Source: Dryomyza anilis (Eukaryota > Arthropoda > Insecta > Diptera > Dryomyzidae). From it: 64,000 nt of DNA. This document shows positions 11,794-22,732 of the stretch, in pieces. The position numbers were made by a program, and so were the translations under genes. The DNA lies in contig OX638136.1 of NCBI GenBank assembly GCA_951804985.1, positions 6,761,852 to 6,825,851 of the forward strand. Reading direction: 5' to 3'. The notes beneath the pieces are model-generated. The model saw nothing but the letters and a program-made list of their open reading frames with translations. It was not told where the DNA came from and did no database searches. The stretch's first letter is position 1; each line of letters opens with the position of its first letter.

Positions 11794-11884
<91 letters not shown>

Positions 11885-11985
11885 CTTCTTTTTTTATATA
11901 TTGTTAGTTTTTTTTTTTGTATATATGTATATATTTTATTTTTGTGTTTATTTTTTTTTAATATCTTTTGTTTTATACTTGTGAC
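10863..11985. other. Mosaic of dispersed-repeat fragments
   Basis: 10863-10973 matches the repeat seen at 32449-32545 (the TTTCTGATTTATGAATAATA block). 11680-11705 matches the end of the same repeat (CCTAACTTTCCCAACTCG). About 700 bp of unrecognised sequence lies between them, including a 115-residue minus-strand ORF (11101-11448) I cannot identify. A roughly 40-bp direct repeat (ending CTTTTGTTTTATACTTGTG) occurs at 10973-11012 and 11943-11983. Confidence 0.5.
11798..11882. repeat. (TA)n microsatellite
   Basis: About 85 bp of TA dinucleotides, flanked by T-rich sequence. No SINE body is recognisable beside it. Confidence 0.95.
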
Positions 11986-13808
11986 AAACTTCTGACAAAC
12001 AAATACTTCTTCTGATACTTCTGACAAACAAATACATAATCACGGCAAACACAATGTGCGAACAAATGAGCACCAATGTAAACGGACCCAGCATAAAAAG
12101 ATCATGTATAGCAGCAACACGGGAGACCACGGCAATAATAGCCACACTACAAAAAAATGAAGAAATAATTAAGCGCACAATAAAGAGTAACCGACAAAAG
12201 AGATCACTCAATTTCATTGGCGAAGGACTCAACTGAGCTTTTGGACTGATGGACAATAAAGAAAGAGAGACTATATATAAACATCTCAATGATATTGAAG
12301 ATAATGAACATAAAACATACGAAATTATGAAAAGACAAATTACGGTGATTTCATCAAATTATAACAAGATAGCAGAACCCTTACTGAATTCCTTAAAGGA
12401 AGTCGAAAATCTGCAAAAGGTTTTAAACATAACAATAAGAACACAAAAATACATAAATGAAAAAATAAACCAACAAGTTAGTCATTTACTATTCATGATG
12501 GATACCTTGGAAATTCAATCTACAATTAATGCAAACCTAATCGAAATTCAAGGACAACAGCAGATGGAAATGGCAATCATAGATGATCTATACAAGGGAC
12601 GATTACACCCGACAATTATAGACCAGAGCGAGTTAGATGAAATGCTGACTAATCTCACGTTAAGAGGAAAGGCGAAGTGGTTCATACAAAAATCATTCGA
12701 AATGCACCGTGCATCAACAGTACGAGTTTTCCCAGACACAGACGGCCTAATAATAGTCATCAAGACACCACTACCTGATGATTTGTTGTTCACATTATAT
12801 AGAATTTACCCAATACCCACAAATATTAATGAAGAATGGGATGCATTGGTTAAAACAACATATGACTACATATCAGAAGCAGAAGACCGGAGCAAATACA
12901 TAGGTCTATCGAATGAAGATCACAGCAAATGCATTTTGGTTAGCCAACATACGGACAAAGAAATTACACTATGCAAACGTCCAGGAACCATGCTAACAAC
13001 TAGCAACACACTATGTGAAGTCGCGCTGATTCAACACAGAACAGATATTAAAGATACCTGTGAACATGTTGCAATCAAAAGGAGTTCTGGCCTAGTAGTT
13101 AAACTATGGACACCAAACACATGGTTGTATAAATTCAATACACCAACCTTTTTCGAAGCAGTTTGTGGGTCAAATATAGCCACATTGACACTATCCGGCC
13201 TGGGTTGGATGTCCATAAATGAAGCTTGCAACATACACAACAAAGAAATGATACTGCCATACGAGTTTACACATCAAAGCATTAGGAATATAACATACAA
13301 GAAGGAAGAACATACGGTTATGATAGAAAATTTACAAGGCAATTGGTCATCATTAGCATATTCAAATATATCACAAACATCGTTACCGATCTTGGTGTCA
13401 GATCACAGCAAAATAAGAGCAGCATTAAGAGATGGGCATCGTGATTTCGACGAAATATTACTACAATTAACTGATAACCAGGAACGCAAAGAATTACTTA
13501 ATCGCCAAAATGAAATAACGAAAACCGGTATGTCGTACGGCATATTAATGCTGATACTAATAATAATAATAGCGGCATATGTATTATACATACATTACTA
13601 CTCGACAATTAAAAATAAAGCAACAATAAAAGCCGATGAATTTAATACAAATAAATCACCAATAGCAACAATAGATGTAGAAGCGGCTAAGAAAAACCTT
13701 GAAATGGTGTCAAATACATTTCCCAGCAAGAAATCCCCACTCGAAAAAATCGGTTCATTGCGGAAATCAACAACGCAGAAACCAAACACCACAACACCCA
13801 TAGCAAGC
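11986..13808 (+). pseudogene. env: Errantivirus-type envelope (env) remnant
   Basis: Env of gypsy-group elements is a membrane fusion glycoprotein made from a precursor cut at a furin-type site. The frame is open from about 11986. It contains the furin-like site RQKR (12192-12203), followed by a hydrophobic, glycine-containing start of the fusion subunit. An in-frame TGA at 12234-12236 breaks it there. The rest runs open from 12249, with heptad-like helical stretches, conserved cysteines in the middle and one hydrophobic membrane span (13530-13601), then a charged tail. The region before the cleavage site is short, so the N-terminus with the signal peptide is missing, replaced by TA-rich DNA. 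The tail runs directly into a gag-pol element on the opposite strand near 13808. Assignment to the errantivirus env family is by architecture and motif, not a database match. Confidence 0.8.
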
Positions 13809-15266
13809 GTAATCTTTTATTTGTTTCTGCATACCTTTCCACTTAAATTGTTTTCTGATTCTAAAATATGTTTTCACTGCGCCCTGGTGACCTCCTAATG
13901 CTGAGTCATGAAAGTCTTTTATAACAGTTTTAATTTCCTCTGGGTCAGTTAATAGTAGACTTGAGTTTAATTCGTTCTTGGTGTCTGTTGTTATTTCATC
14001 CAGTACTGGCGTGCTCACTTGTTTTTTGGTTTTTGAAATTTGATTATCTAATTTATTCTGTGTGGTCTTAGACCGTGTTTGGACCGCAGTAATATCTGGT
14101 TCTGGATGTGGAATTCTACTTAAAGCATCTGCGTTCAAATTCTGTTTACCTGGTTTGTAAGATATTTCGTAATCATATTCTGATAATTTATGCCTGAAAT
14201 GGGCTAACCTTGATGTCTGATCTTTAAGATTTGCTGTGCTACGTAATGGTTGATGATCTGTATAAATTTGAAAATGTCGGCCTAGAAGATAAGCTCTAAA
14301 ATTTTTCGTTGCCCAGACTATAGCTAAAAATTCCTTTTCAATGGTGGAGTAATTTTTTTCTGCTCCATTTAATGCCCTACTAGCAAATGCTATTGGTCGG
14401 TCGCTCCCTACTTTGCCTTGTGACAGTACCGCACCTATTGCTTCGTTACTTGCATCTGTTGTAAGTAAAAAAGGTTTTGTAAAATCTGGATATGCGAGAC
14501 TGGGTGGTGAAATTATTGATTCTTTTAATTTAATAAATAAACTTTGACAATCGTCTGTCCAAGTGAATTTAACATCTTTTCTAAGTAATTTATTTATTGG
14601 TAATGATAATTTTGCCATATTGCTTATAAATTTTCTGTAATAATTAATTAATCCCAAAAACGCTTGTACTTCTTTTTTATTTCTCGGCACCGGAATATTT
14701 TTTACGCATTCAACCTTAGAGGGATCTGGCAGGGCACCTAGCTCCGTACATTTATGTCCTAAATAGACAACTTCGCGACGCAAAAACTGACATTTTTCTG
14801 TATTTAATTTTAGATTGTGTTCCCTTAATTTCTGCAATACTCTACTCAGCCTAAGCTCATGTTCAGCTAAATTTTTTCCGTACACCACTATATCATCAAG
14901 ATAAACAAAGCAATCTACACCCTGTAAACCTGTTAATATGTGGTTCATTATTCTTTGGAAGGTAGCTGGTGCACCTGTTAAGCCAAATGGCATTCTGTTA
15001 AATTCGAAATGACCCAGTATTGTACTAAAAGCTGTTTTTTCCTTATCCCCTTCTTCAACTAGTACCTGATGATAACCACTTGCCAAGTCTAAAGTTGAAA
15101 AATAGCGACTGTGACCTAATTGGTCTAATACTTCGTCGATTCGAGGAATCGGAAATACTTGTTTTATTGTCACGTCGTTCAATTTACGGAAATCTATTAC
15201 TAGCCTCCACTTTTTGTTACCGTCCTTGCCGCTCTTTTTAGGAACCAACAACATCGGGGAATTTCA
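13808..15266 (-). pseudogene. pol: Errantivirus-like pol: reverse transcriptase, RNase H and truncated integrase
   Basis: Same frame as the gag-protease ORF upstream, separated from it by one TGA. It carries the reverse transcriptase blocks FSTLDLASGYHQV and MPFGLTGAPATFQ and the catalytic YLDD (14892-14903). The RNase H region has TTDAS near 14455 and YTDHQPL. It then begins the integrase zinc-binding domain (ALGGHQG with the two histidines). Just before the paired cysteines the sequence changes to the reverse complement of the env tail, so the catalytic core of integrase is absent. The polymerase part itself is uninterrupted over about 480 residues. Confidence 0.9.
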
Positions 15267-17249
15267 GGGTGATATGCTTGGCGATATAATGCCGTCATCC
15301 AACATTTTATTAACCTGTCTGTTGATTTCATCTCTATGAGTGTGTGGCAATTTGTATTGCTTTTGGTTTATCGGTGGCTGGTTCCACTGTGTTGCTATTT
15401 CATGTTTAAGCGCTGGCGTGTATGTTAATTCATCGCCGTCTAAATGAAAAACATCATGATACGAAATACACATATTTTGTAAAGATGTGATTTCGTCTTT
15501 ATTTAAAGTCTCATCAATTTTCATTTCTTCTAATAATTTATTAATTCTGTTTGTAATGTTTACTGAATTTATGCTATTTATTGTAGAATTATTGGTATCC
15601 GATTCTTTATACTGATTAAAATTCGAAAATTTTGGTTTAAAAGTACTGTCTATTATAATTTCTGTTTCCGTAGCATTTAAAACTGAAACATAAACTCTAT
15701 TTTTGCTAACATTCGATATTGTTTCGCCCAAATATACTCCTAGAAAAATTTCTTGTTTATGTATTAACACTATTGGAATTTTTGTTTTTAAACGTAATGA
15801 TACTATCTTTGCGGTTCTCGCTTGAATTTTAATTTGTTGATTGTAAAAAATATTTTGTATTTCTGTCTGCGATTTCATTGGTACTTTTATAATATGGTTT
15901 TTATGTTTATCAAAGAATGTTATTGTTTTGTCTATCGCATTTATTACAGATCGATTCCATAAATTGTCACGTCCGATTATTCCATCAGCTGGTACACCTT
16001 GTTTAAGTGACACTACATGTAGCAATAAACTTAAGCGCCCTATGTTCCTATGTTGGACTTTGGTGGAACCTAATGTTCTAACACACCCACCAAAAGCTCC
16101 TTTTAAATCCTTTTGTATATTTTCGTTAAAGTCTGGCAAATTTGTCATTGCATTTTCTTTTACTATACTGGCATCAGCTCCTGAGTCTACCAGTAAAATA
16201 AGTCTTCCATTTTTAGCTGCCTCGCAAGGTACTTCAATGAAAACGTCACTTACATTAGATAAACCCAAGCTATCTCCATGCCCACTGCATATTATGCGAT
16301 CACCTTCTTCTTCCTCATATTTTAATTCATTGGTCTCCTCTGTTCTATGGAAATGCAATGGAGTAGTAAATTTGATCACAGTCTCCTCCGACGTCTTATC
16401 TACAATTCCTAACTCTTTCTGTCTTATATTACTATTATTATTCGCACATATCCAATTAGATTCGTGACCATAAGTTCCACATTCGTAGCAGAAAGGCGTA
16501 TTTTTTCTAATAATACATTCATCCCTAGTATGCCCCAATTTACTACAAAATGAACATGTTGGAACACTTCTTTTATAGTTGCTTTCATTATTTATTTGTT
16601 GCAATTTATTTTCCGATATAACGCTTGACTGTGTTTTTTCCATATAATTATATTCATCCTCTTCCGATCTTGGACTTCGCTGCATAACAGCCTGTACATT
16701 TAAAGCTTCTTCTAACAATGCATCTAATGTTTCTGACTTACTACCCAACAATACAACCTTTATAGTTGGATCCTTCACCCCTACTTTAAAAGAGATCAAC
16801 ACTGAGCTCTGTAATTCTAATCTGAATACTTCATCCTCACTTATCTTTTTACTGTATTTTTTACTTGCAATTTCCAAAGCCATGGATTGCAACTCATCTA
16901 ATCGTCTACCAAACATTCTCAAACTCTCGTTACTATTTTGATAAGCCTTTTTAATCTCTTCTAGTACTAATTCTAAAGAAATTTCATTTAAGTACGTATT
17001 TTTTAACAACTCGTATAATTCTTCTATTTTTTGAAACTGTTTTGTCCTTACTAATTTATAGGCATCTCCCTCCAAACGTAACCTAACGCATTTAATAAAT
17101 TCCTCATTATCTGATTCCTTAATTTTAAGCTTAGCTGTTTCACAGCATTCAATAAATTTATATAATTCTGTTTCTAATAATGGAGATTCTGCCCCAGAAA
17201 AGTAAGGAACAACGTAATGAACGCGTTTCAATACATTTTCAGTACCCAT
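15264..17249 (-). pseudogene. gag: Gag-protease ORF of errantivirus-like element (661 residues)
   Basis: The capsid-type region is followed by two zinc knuckles. The first (CSFCSKLGHTRDEC, 16514-16555, residues about 232-245) is canonical CX2CX4HX4C; the second, about residues 256-270, has one extra spacer residue. The protease active site DSGAD lies near residue 355 (16179-16187) and the flap-side IIGRD near residue 423. Gag and protease are in one frame, unlike the gag/pol frameshift known for gypsy. The frame enters the start of reverse transcriptase and stops at TGA 15264-15266, about 10 bases before the next methionine of the pol frame. The start ATG at 17249 follows an AT-rich leader. 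The stop looks like a nonsense change rather than a recoding site because it falls inside the conserved RT N-terminus. Confidence 0.85.
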
Positions 17250-18096
17250 TATTAGTGTTTCTTATTTTTCCATTTACTTAATCATATAATTAACTATACC
17301 TTTCTTAAATAAATTATATATTTTGTTTTTACTAGTTTCATATTAAATCAACTTTTAAACATTATTTCATTAAATTTTTTACTACCTTATTTATCACATT
17401 TTATGTTTCATTATTTAACCTTTTTAATCTATATTTCAAAATCATATCAACATATTATTTATGAATCCTAAATTAACTTATTTGTTCAATTTATTTATTT
17501 TTTTTTTAATTTTCCAGTTTTGTTCTTTAATTAATTTCGCGACATTATAAAAACATTGCTGTATCAAAATTCTTATTTTATTCAATTTATTTAAATTTAC
17601 AAATTTATTAATCATTATCATTAAATGTCTCAAACTAATTTATAATGTTTCACAATTACTTTAAAAATGTTCTTCAATATATCAATTAATCAATTTTATA
17701 AAAAATTTAGTTTACTTATTTAATTTCCTGATTTATAAAATTTTATAATTTATGTAATTCATTTCACAATTTTATTTCACAGTTTTATTAAAAGTTTATT
17801 TTACTCCACAATTTATTACAAAATTTTCAATTGTTCTTTATTTTATTTTTACAAATGTCAATTTTCATAATTCCATTATTTTTTGCTTATTAAAATTCTT
17901 AAATATTTCTTTTGTTTTATATCACAAATTCACAATTTTTTTTTTTTTTTACCGCACATATTTTTTGTATCCATTATTTTTCACAATACTTACAAATACA
18001 AAAAAATATTTTCCATGATCCAAAATAGTTATTTCTTCCAATATTAATCTCCATCAGTCCTTCTCGTCCCTTGGGAGTTGATGTATGGTCCGAAAA
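17250..18096 (-). other. Leader of the minus-strand errantivirus-like element
   Basis: AT-rich, non-coding, between primer-binding site and gag. It aligns with the array unit leader over most of its length, including the shared ATAATATGTTGATATGATTT block. This links the coding element and the coding-less array units as one family. Confidence 0.8.
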
Positions 18097-18108
18097 CCGG
18101 CTGCGCCA
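18097..18108 (-). other. Primer-binding site
   Basis: Minus-strand TGGCGCAGCCGG, 3 bases from the LTR end. It closely resembles the tRNA-Ser-type primer site of gypsy-group elements (family knowledge). Confidence 0.7.
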
Positions 18109-18111
18109 AAA

Positions 18112-18709
18112 TGTTGTATGTTTAAAGTCCTTCTACTAGGACTTTAACTTGATCCTATTTATACTTACTGAGTCCTTTTTACTTTCTTTATATTATTTAA
18201 AACAACCGGGTCTTTTTTACTTCAAGACACTTTATTTCGCTTTAAAAGTTGGTTACACTTATACTTAACACTTATTTGTAGACAGTTCAGCTTATCGAAA
18301 ACAATTCATTCTTAGTCTATACTTAACTTCTACTTAACACCTCGTATTCTTATAATTTCACAATAAATTGAGTAATTTCATCATGCTAAAATAACTTAGT
18401 CAGCGTATTTATAATTTCACAATAAATTGAGTACTTTCATCATTCTAAAATAACTAAGTCAGCGTTTATCTGAGTGACCTATTTAATGTGGGCGTGTATA
18501 CCTGTGCTATGTTAAGCTGTGTGCGCCAAGACAATTAAATGCTGTTTGTGTTTAACATGCATAATGCTTAACCCTAAAAGTATGCCATAAAGAAAAATAT
18601 ACTGGTTATGTTATGTTGTGGAACATAAGCACGCTGTAAGTTCCACGATTATGATACACAACAGTGGATCATATGTAAGCTGTGAACTCTTGGATTATGA
18701 TACACAACA
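18112..18709 (-). repeat. 5' LTR of minus-strand errantivirus-like element (598 bp)
   Basis: Bounded by TGTTGT and ACAACA, as in the array LTRs. It shares internal blocks with them (for example TTAACATGCATAAT and CACAATAAATTG) but is clearly diverged. It holds a local duplication (AATTTCACAATAAATTGAGTA near 18353-18378 and 18413-18438). No matching 3' LTR with the same outer boundary was found, because the element is cut in integrase. Confidence 0.85.
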
Positions 18710-18732
18710 AGACATAGTTTTATTTAAACAGG

Positions 18733-19302
18733 CTAAAACTTTGCCTCAAATCTCATAATGATTAAATTTGGATCCTCTTTAAAGTAGTGTGCCAATCCCG
18801 TTATAACATTTTCATCGCATTCCTTTAAAGAATTAATTCTTTTTATTTTGGATAAATTAAAAAACGCAAAAATTTTATTCTTAATGGCATGGAAATTAAT
18901 ATCGAAGATTGTCGGATTCATGGACATTAATAACTCAAAGTGTTGGCAAAGGACTTCTTTAATAAATATATAAGGCCAATTTTCTTTTGAACAAGTAATG
19001 TACGGGATGTTTTCCATGTTGTTAAAAAAGAATCTTTGTAATAAGAAACTATCAAACATATGGCTTAAAATAATTGTATGTTCATTATGCGTCACGATAT
19101 CTTTTTTATAGAAATCCTGCAGTTCTTTCTGCTTAAGACTCATTATAGCCTTAGAATCAGTGTGATTAGAACTATTTGGAATCCAATTAACACATGTATT
19201 TCCTAACTGGTTGGCTTTTTTCCTTTCTTTTGGAATAATAGTTTCAAAATTGCAAGGTGATCTTTTTGGAGCCCGATTAATAGTAATATTTCTGTTTATC
19301 AT
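18733..19302 (-). pseudogene. C-terminal part of a multi-copy transposon-like protein (copy 1), 189-residue open frame
   Basis: The frame is open from an ATG at 19302 to a stop at 18733. It contains a tryptophan-centred block (ENWPYIFIKEVLCQHFELLM) and an acidic LAHYFKEDPNLI motif. I associate this pattern with the C-terminal part of a widespread multi-copy animal protein family that also has a CIDE-N/PB1-like stretch and C2H2 fingers; that link is from memory and tentative. Other pieces of the same gene lie at 19894-20330, 20674-21175 and 21480-21640 in the same orientation, so this is the downstream end of one decayed gene. The neighbouring LTR element ends 24 bases away. Cellular role unknown. 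Confidence 0.5.
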
Positions 19303-19830
19303 TTTCGAAACAAGTACTAAAGGAATTGTAGGTATTAAATTGCCGGTCTCTTTCTAAAAGTGAATCGGGGTGCCTATCAGTTGTTTTTGTGCAACTTTAC
19401 GAAATATTGGAGCTGGTATATACAAACATCGTTCACGAAGATCATCGACTATTACGTTGCAAAATGCATTTGTTCTTTTTCATAACTACATTTATATTTC
19501 AGTTGATGCTGTATTGTAACGAACCCGGTTTCCGGTCTATAGCCGAGGTATGCTCAGCGGGCTCCAGGTATTCTTGTGCGTTACAAAAATTTATATTTTG
19601 CAGGGATCCCCGATGTTTTAATAAAAACGCGACCCGATTAAATTTATATTTTTATTTAATGTTTTATTTTTTTGAACTTCATTAATTCTATCGTTTCAAA
19701 TTTATTTCTTTATATATTAATAATATATTGAAATAATTCTTACTCGTGCAGCAGGTTGTAGCTCCTTCACGGCGTTGATGCAGTCTTGCCCATGTCCAGG
19801 ACGCTAAAGTCGTGCAGCTACTCAAAAACA
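19303..19830. other. Unassigned stretch
   Basis: No gene recognised. It holds a GC-richer patch near 19517-19580 (AACGAACCCGGTTTCCGG) bracketed by GTAAC-like and GTTAC words, possibly an end of another element. A 98-residue plus-strand frame looks incidental. Confidence 0.4.
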
Positions 19831-19893
19831 CGTGATCACCCTAGTGGTTTCCATGCAAGGAAGACGCGTCACTTCAACCACTCCCACCTCTGT

Positions 19894-20330
19894 TCAAACT
19901 AGCCTCAAAATGTCAACGTTCCTACGTTCCAACTTCTTATTTTCCGCAGTGCTGCTCGTTGGTAATTCTGTTTCTTTGCATTCGATGTTTGGTGTTTGCG
20001 ATTCTTCAGCAAGGTATATAATGTCGTTATCAGATTCAGTCAAATCAAATTGTTCTGTTGAATTGGCAGCAAGAGGATAACTTGTCTCAATATCATCATT
20101 GGTAACATTTTGTGTATAATTATAATCTTCATCATTGCCTATAACCAGGAACACATTTCTTTCTTTCGCATACAGATCAAGGACTTCATCTTCACATATT
20201 TCATTCCCATTACTTTCCAAAACAATAGTTGTTCCTGTGATACCAAATAAATGAGCTGGAAAGCATTTATTAATACTATGTGAAATACAATCTTATGCAT
20301 ATCAATAAATACCTTTTTCAATTACATCTG
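19894..20330 (-). pseudogene. CIDE-N/PB1-like segment of the multi-copy protein (copy 1)
   Basis: The minus strand reads through a TTIVLESNGNEICEDEVL block followed by a hydrophobic NVFLVIGND strand. This is the pattern of a ubiquitin-fold interaction domain (DGT-x-V-DEDE type), then an acidic linker. It is more than 90 percent similar by eye to 29177-29545. Frames change between 20139 and 20321, so it is broken. Confidence 0.5.
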
Positions 20331-20673
20331 CTGTTGTTGGGAATGACATAAATGCTTTTTTTAATTTTCCTGTCGTGGCTCCATATTGTATATAATTGTT
20401 TCTGCATTTTATATTTTACAATAATTATAAAACTACCTTATATTTTTAAAAGTTCTTTAGTTTCTATAAATATAAGTACCATACATTAACTTACTGTTTG
20501 TATTTTACTGAACTTATGACATATATATATATATATTACATTGTGTTTTAAATAAAGGTGTAGGCTTGAGATATTTTAAAACATTTAAAGGTTTAGTTAA
20601 CAAAATACTTTATAGGTTTGACGAACAGAATTCTCTCTTCGTAGGAAATCTTTCATACAAATTTAAATTTTCA

Positions 20674-21175
20674 TTATACCATATTTTTTAACAAAGATCC
20701 GTATAACAGGCATTTATAATAAGAATTATTTAAAAAAATAGCATTTACTACTAAAATATTAACAATATTGTTTACATCGGACTTAATAAGAATGTAATCG
20801 TTTTCTTTATAAATGGTATTCAAATATGATATTTTTTTGGTAACGAAAATAAATTCTTTTGGTAAATGCACATTATACATGTTTGTAGCCAAATGCTGTA
20901 CAGTATTACATATTATTAAAAATTTAAAACTATCTCTAGATAAAGATGGTTGTAAGTCGTGATGTGCTCTCGCAATAGTTAATGTAATGTTCTTAAAGTA
21001 TCCGCATAACAGGCATTTATTATAAGAATTATTTAAAAAAATAGCATTTACTACTATAATATTAACAATATTGCTTTCATCGGACTTAATAAGAATATAA
21101 TCGTTTTCTTTATAAATGGTATTTAAATATAATTTTTTGGTAACGAAAATAAATTCTTTATAAATGCACATTACA
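20674..21175 (-). pseudogene. Middle segment of the multi-copy protein (copy 1) with an internal tandem duplication
   Basis: 165-residue frame containing two copies of a roughly 45-residue block (LNTIYKENDYILIKSD ... NAIFLNNSY). At DNA level the repeat is about 200 bp, at 20700-20910 and 21005-21200, offset about 305 bp. Function unknown. The block fits the region between the GDNLGS motif and the CIDE-N-like part in related proteins, by my recollection. Confidence 0.45.
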
Positions 21176-21479
21176 CATGTTTACAACCAAATGCTTTACT
21201 GTATCCAAATCATTAAAATTATTAGAGGGAAAAGTATTAATATATGAAATATTACATTAGCTTTCCCTACTAATTTTGAAGTACTTTCTATTTTTAGAAA
21301 TGACAAATGTAATTTAAATTTTTTTCTTAATGCGCATAATGAGAAATAAAAAATCTAATGTAATCCATTGAAACAAAGTATTTTAAAACGAACATTAAAT
21401 CATAAGTAATTATTCCTTCCTATAAGACATGAGCAATACATGGGGGTAGATCGGGACTACAAACATGATAATACATTTC

Positions 21480-21640
21480 ATTTAGACAGGAATTCATTTT
21501 AATACCTTTTTCTAAAACTTTCTACAAACCCCCCGATTTGATGACTGCCTAAATTGTCACCCAGAAAAGCTACTACGGTTACTCTATATTTTTGTGTTTT
21601 ACCTGACATTACTACTTCAACACCATCAGTTTCAATAATT
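21480..21640 (-). pseudogene. GDNLGSHQIGGF-containing segment of the multi-copy protein (copy 1)
   Basis: The minus strand encodes a block with the motif GDNLGSHQIGGF after GKTQKYR. The second copy at 30130-30300 has DDNLGSYQIGGF. Conserved aspartate/asparagine-glycine blocks of this sort suggest a catalytic domain, perhaps transposase-like, but I cannot name it. Confidence 0.45.
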
Positions 21641-22010
21641 TGCATTTATAATAATAATAACATTGCATTTATTGACATTTAAATGGATATTCTTATCCGA
21701 AAATGAAAAAAATAGGAATATATGTATATATACTTTTAATTTCTAATATACATATACAAGTAATTACAGTTAACCATCATAGTGAGAACTGCAACTAACC
21801 CAGAAAAGCAATGGTCGGACCGCTACATAAATTGCATTTGGGCTTGATGAAGGGCCGATTTATTTTGGTTACGCTTCGGTTGCGGCTGCAGTTGTTGCGA
21901 CAATGCCTCGTCCAGTGGCTGAATATTTTTATTCCTGGCGGAGCGTGCATGTCAAGTCACGCTACGTAGAAGTGGAGATATGTAAATGCTGCACCACCGA
22001 GACTAAAGTA
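21641..22010. repeat. Dispersed repeat (flank of the multi-copy element), copy 1
   Basis: Contains the blocks ATTGACATTTAAATGGATAT and GTCGGACCGCTACATAAATT and a C/G-rich end near TGCCTCGTCCAGTGGCTGAA. The same blocks recur at 28530-28700, 32668-32880 and, split by an LTR element, at 44630-44773 plus 50404-50640. Confidence 0.65.
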
Positions 22011-22680
22011 CGATATCCGGAAGCAAAGCTACATCGAGACGTGTCGTAATATATATTGTTAAACGTAGGCGAACAACCAACCAAGCAACGGGAAATTTAA
22101 CAAGAGAAATCTCGGACAGACGAGCGTGCGCAAAATCAAAATCACGCACCTCGTGGTAAGTCGCCATTTTTGCCAAAATCAACGAGCGCCAGTGGAGCGC
22201 GAAATATCAAAATTGTTGGCAAACGCTGCTCTGCTTATTTTAACGTAGAACCCTAATCATACAATGATAAATTCTATTGCAAGAGGTTTGGTCTATGTAA
22301 AGCTTTAGCGCTTTTCCGAATTATCGCAAGCTCTTGTTAACTGTGTAAGCTAACTTGAAAGAGGTCTGTTCTACGCAAAGCTTAACGCTTTGCCAAATTA
22401 TTATCATTGTTGCCAACGTGATGCGTTAGGACAATGCTATGAACATGTTGCTGTACAATATGAGAACAACATGATATAAAAACATGATGCCCTCAACATA
22501 TGTACAGCAACATCCAAAACTGAATGAATAGTGAAGAACCATAAAGAAAAGAAAAATGTATGCGCTAATTCACAACACACCCGAAACACCAGCGACACAA
22601 ACTCATCGCATCACTACAAGCACCTCGTGGTAAGTCGCCATTTTGTAATTCATATAACCTGACGAGTGCTAGCGGAGCAC
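22011..22680. other. Non-coding region with local duplications and a hairpin
   Basis: The word GCACCTCGTGGTAAGTCGCC occurs at 22146 and 22619, each followed some 20-40 bases later by a G(A/T)GC(G/T)C...GGAGC(G/A) word. GTCTATGTAAAGCTTTAGCG (22291) and GTTCTACGCAAAGCTTAACG (22368) form another pair. A 13-bp perfect inverted repeat lies at 22445-22457 and 22501-22513 around a TATAAAA word. No gene recognised. Confidence 0.5.
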
Positions 22681-22732
22681 CCGCAGTGAGCATCAGTTGC
22701 GCGTCACGCCAGCGAGTTAAACGCAACGCTAC

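Noticed and set aside
15254..15270. TGA between protease and RT as a programmed readthrough site
   Set aside because: It falls inside the conserved RT N-terminus after the protease boundary, without a readthrough-type context, so a nonsense mutation is simpler. Kept only as a test in the findings.
15928..16467. 179-residue plus-strand ORF
   Set aside because: Antisense shadow of the gag-protease frame, which has clear motifs.
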